A DNA stretch of 5,230 bases from an uncultured Clostridia bacterium. GTDB taxonomy: Bacteria > Bacillota > Clostridia > Oscillospirales > CAG-272. The stretch spans positions 1 through 5,230 of the forward strand of contig CAMZFG010000094.1 in assembly GCA_947306035.1 (NCBI GenBank), read 5' to 3'. Under the pieces are notes generated by a model, which ran no database searches, was not told the DNA's origin, and saw only the letters and a list, made by a program, of their open reading frames with translations. Positions within the stretch are counted from its first letter, which is position 1. Every line of letters begins with the position of its first letter. A program made the position numbers and the translations under genes. Below are positions 4,095 through 5,230 of this stretch, in pieces.

Positions 4095-5230
4095 TCAATG
4101 GGCAGGGGTCAGGGTCACGCTGCCGGCCGGGGCGGAGAAGGTCAGAAGCCCGCCTTCTTCGGTGGCGGTGACGGTTTGCGTCTGCGAGCCGACCCGCACG
4201 GTCCAACTGCCCGCCGCCACGCCGGAGACGTAGTAGCGGAGCGTACCGTCACCCCCGGTCGTAAAGGACAGAGCGGAAGACGCGCGCGTCGCGCTGTTGA
4301 CGAACACGGCGGCCGTCTGCCCGATCACGCTGCCCGAGACCTGTTCGTTTTCAATGGCGGCGGCCGGCAGGGAAACGCTGTTCTGGCGTCCCGTGTCGGT
4401 CACGTAGATGACGTTGAGCATATTTTCCGTTTTGCCCGCGCCGTCTGCCGAGATCTCCACGCGGCCCCAATAGCCGTCGTCCTCGCCGTCCCGGGTGGCG
4501 ATCTGTTCGCCGTTGAGCCAATAGTTCTTGCCGGTGCCGCCGACTTTTTCAATGACGTCGCCGCCGATCACGCTTTGCAGCACCATCACGCCGCTCCCGT
4601 CACGGGCGGTCACGGTACTCCCTTCGACGGTCGGTTCGTTGACGGTATGCAGCAGGAACGTGGCGCGGTCGGTATCGTATTTGGCGGTGACGTGGTCGAA
4701 CACGAAGAGGAACATGGGCACGCCCTCCGTGCCGGTGTCATAGACGGCCAGCATGCGGCGGGTGACTTCGTCGGCCACGCTGCTCTCATAGGCCTTTGTG
4801 ATATCGCCGGCGATATAGGCGTAAACGGGTATCGTTTCCGCCTCGTCGGCATAGCCCCACGCCACGCCCACGGTGTCGCCCTTGTGATACTTGTCGTTTG
4901 GCTCGTGCAGCCATTCGTCCAGCGTTTTCGGCGCGGTGCCCGGCGAGCGCTGTACCAGGGTGGTGTAGGTGCCGTCGCCGTTTTTGCGGCCGATGGCAAG
5001 GGTGTTGTGCGCGATCGACGAGCGATGATAGTTCCAGTAGTGCTCGGAACCGTAGGTATCGTAGTAGCCGCTGTCGCCCGCCAGCGTGCCTTTATAATAG
5101 ATCTGGAACGACCCGCTTTCGGCGTGGTCGTGGCCGGAGGAGGTGTAGTTGCCGATCTTCATTTTGACGGTGCAGCTGCCGTTTTGCCAGCCGTTGTGCG
5201 CCACGATCTCACCGATAAAGCCGCCGTTGT
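4095..5230 (-). CDS. Heparinase II/III-like polysaccharide lyase, C-terminal part (partial)
   Basis: The frame stays open through the right edge, so at least 377 residues belong to a larger protein; the internal Met and Val codons near 5204 are not its start. GHDHAESGSFQIYYKGTLA, then DSGYYDTYGSEHYWNYHRSS and IAHNTLAIG, match the heparinase II/III-like domain, where the H-x-H-x-x-x-G-S-F segment (around 5112-5135) carries conserved metal or active-site histidines. A beta-sheet-rich region follows. It ends in a module of about 60 residues (ALSFTTGGDGTLRYYVSG onward to SVTLTPAH) that looks like an Ig-like or carbohydrate-associated appendage. Such enzymes cut uronic-acid-containing polysaccharides (heparin, heparan, alginate or related glycans) by beta-elimination, usually outside the cell or in the envelope; the signal peptide and exact substrate cannot be seen. 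The end of the gene is part of the repeat that brackets the cassette. The domain call is quite safe. Confidence 0.85.
   Translation of the reverse strand, partial: NGGFIGEIVAHNGWQNGSCTVKMKIGNYTSSGHDHAESGSFQIYYKGTLAGDSGYYDTYGSEHYWNYHRSSIAHNTLAIGRKNGDGTYTTLVQRSPGTAPKTLDEWLHEPNDKYHKGDTVGVAWGYADEAETIPVYAYIAGDITKAYESSVADEVTRRMLAVYDTGTEGVPMFLFVFDHVTAKYDTDRATFLLHTVNEPTVEGSTVTARDGSGVMVLQSVIGGDVIEKVGGTGKNYWLNGEQIATRDGEDDGYWGRVEISADGAGKTENMLNVIYVTDTGRQNSVSLPAAAIENEQVSGSVIGQTAAVFVNSATRASSALSFTTGGDGTLRYYVSGVAAGSWTVRVGSQTQTVTATEEGGLLTFSAPAGSVTLTPAH
4102..4275. repeat. Right copy of the 174-bp direct repeat bracketing the cassette
   Basis: This copy lies inside the intact - strand gene and codes for its last module. 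The identical 135 bp (4102-4236) begin just upstream of the stop codon. The sequences around the two stops and the two terminators do not match, so the repeat is confined to coding sequence. Confidence 0.93.

Noticed and set aside
180..4275. Direct repeats as attachment sites of a site-specific integrative element that restores the gene's 3' end
   Set aside because: No integrase lies between the repeats. The left copy continues with diverged coding homology beyond the identical core and differs at its stop region, which fits a second paralogue better than a duplicated core. It stays possible if an integrase acts in trans.
4528..5167. Small + strand open frames opposite the heparinase-like gene
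   Set aside because: The - strand frame has clear lyase motifs; the + strand ones are compositionally biased shadows without ribosome sites.
1..5230. CRISPR arrays, tRNA or rRNA genes, insertion sequences, known riboswitches
   Set aside because: I looked on both strands. There are no regularly spaced short repeats, no tRNA-like end or cloverleaf, no transposase-like frame, and no terminal inverted repeats around the cassette that I could find.

Overview
The window holds a compact five-gene + strand cassette (about 418-3976). It lies between the tail of a GNAT acetyltransferase gene (1-116) and the C-terminal part of a large, probably secreted, heparinase II/III-like protein on the - strand (4095-5230, running off the right edge). 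GC-rich coding sequence, AAAGGAG-type ribosome sites at 7-10 nt spacing, a textbook sigma-A promoter, intrinsic terminators and an FtsK/SpoIIIE-type domain all suggest a Bacillota-like organism, perhaps a Clostridia relative that degrades glycans. This is inference; nothing here names a species.

Left side: the GNAT gene ends at a bidirectional terminator (about 123-163). Facing it is an orphan C-terminal piece of a heparinase-like gene (170-353, - strand). This piece repeats the 3' end of the right-hand heparinase-like gene: 135 bp are identical (180-314 = 4102-4236), followed by 39 bp with 7 mismatches. The cassette is therefore bracketed by a direct repeat about 3.92 kb apart.

Cassette: a perfect TTGACA-N17-TATAAT promoter (418-446) and a hairpin leader drive a small helix-turn-helix gene (547-954). 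A strong intrinsic terminator (743-789) lies inside that reading frame, before any in-frame stop. Next come an 8-bp inverted repeat (802-839) and a second, extended -10 promoter (843-871). These precede a TTG-started gene for an FtsH-like AAA+/M41 metalloprotease with no membrane anchor (941-2332). Two small unknown proteins follow (2334-2663 and 2734-3021), with a hairpin between them. The last gene (3050-3976) encodes an FtsK gamma-type winged helix fused in front of an FtsK/SpoIIIE motor fold whose Walker A lysine and Walker B glutamate are missing. The cassette ends at a 36-bp perfect palindrome that acts as a terminator shared with the heparinase-like gene.

Working model (inference): the helix-turn-helix protein controls the second promoter; the soluble FtsH-like enzyme is the active ATP-dependent protease; and the dead FtsK-like protein is a DNA-bound partner, decoy or adaptor, with the two small proteins as accessory factors or substrates. 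No integrase, transposase, relaxase, CRISPR array, tRNA or rRNA is visible, so mobility is suggested only by the repeat bracket and gene content.
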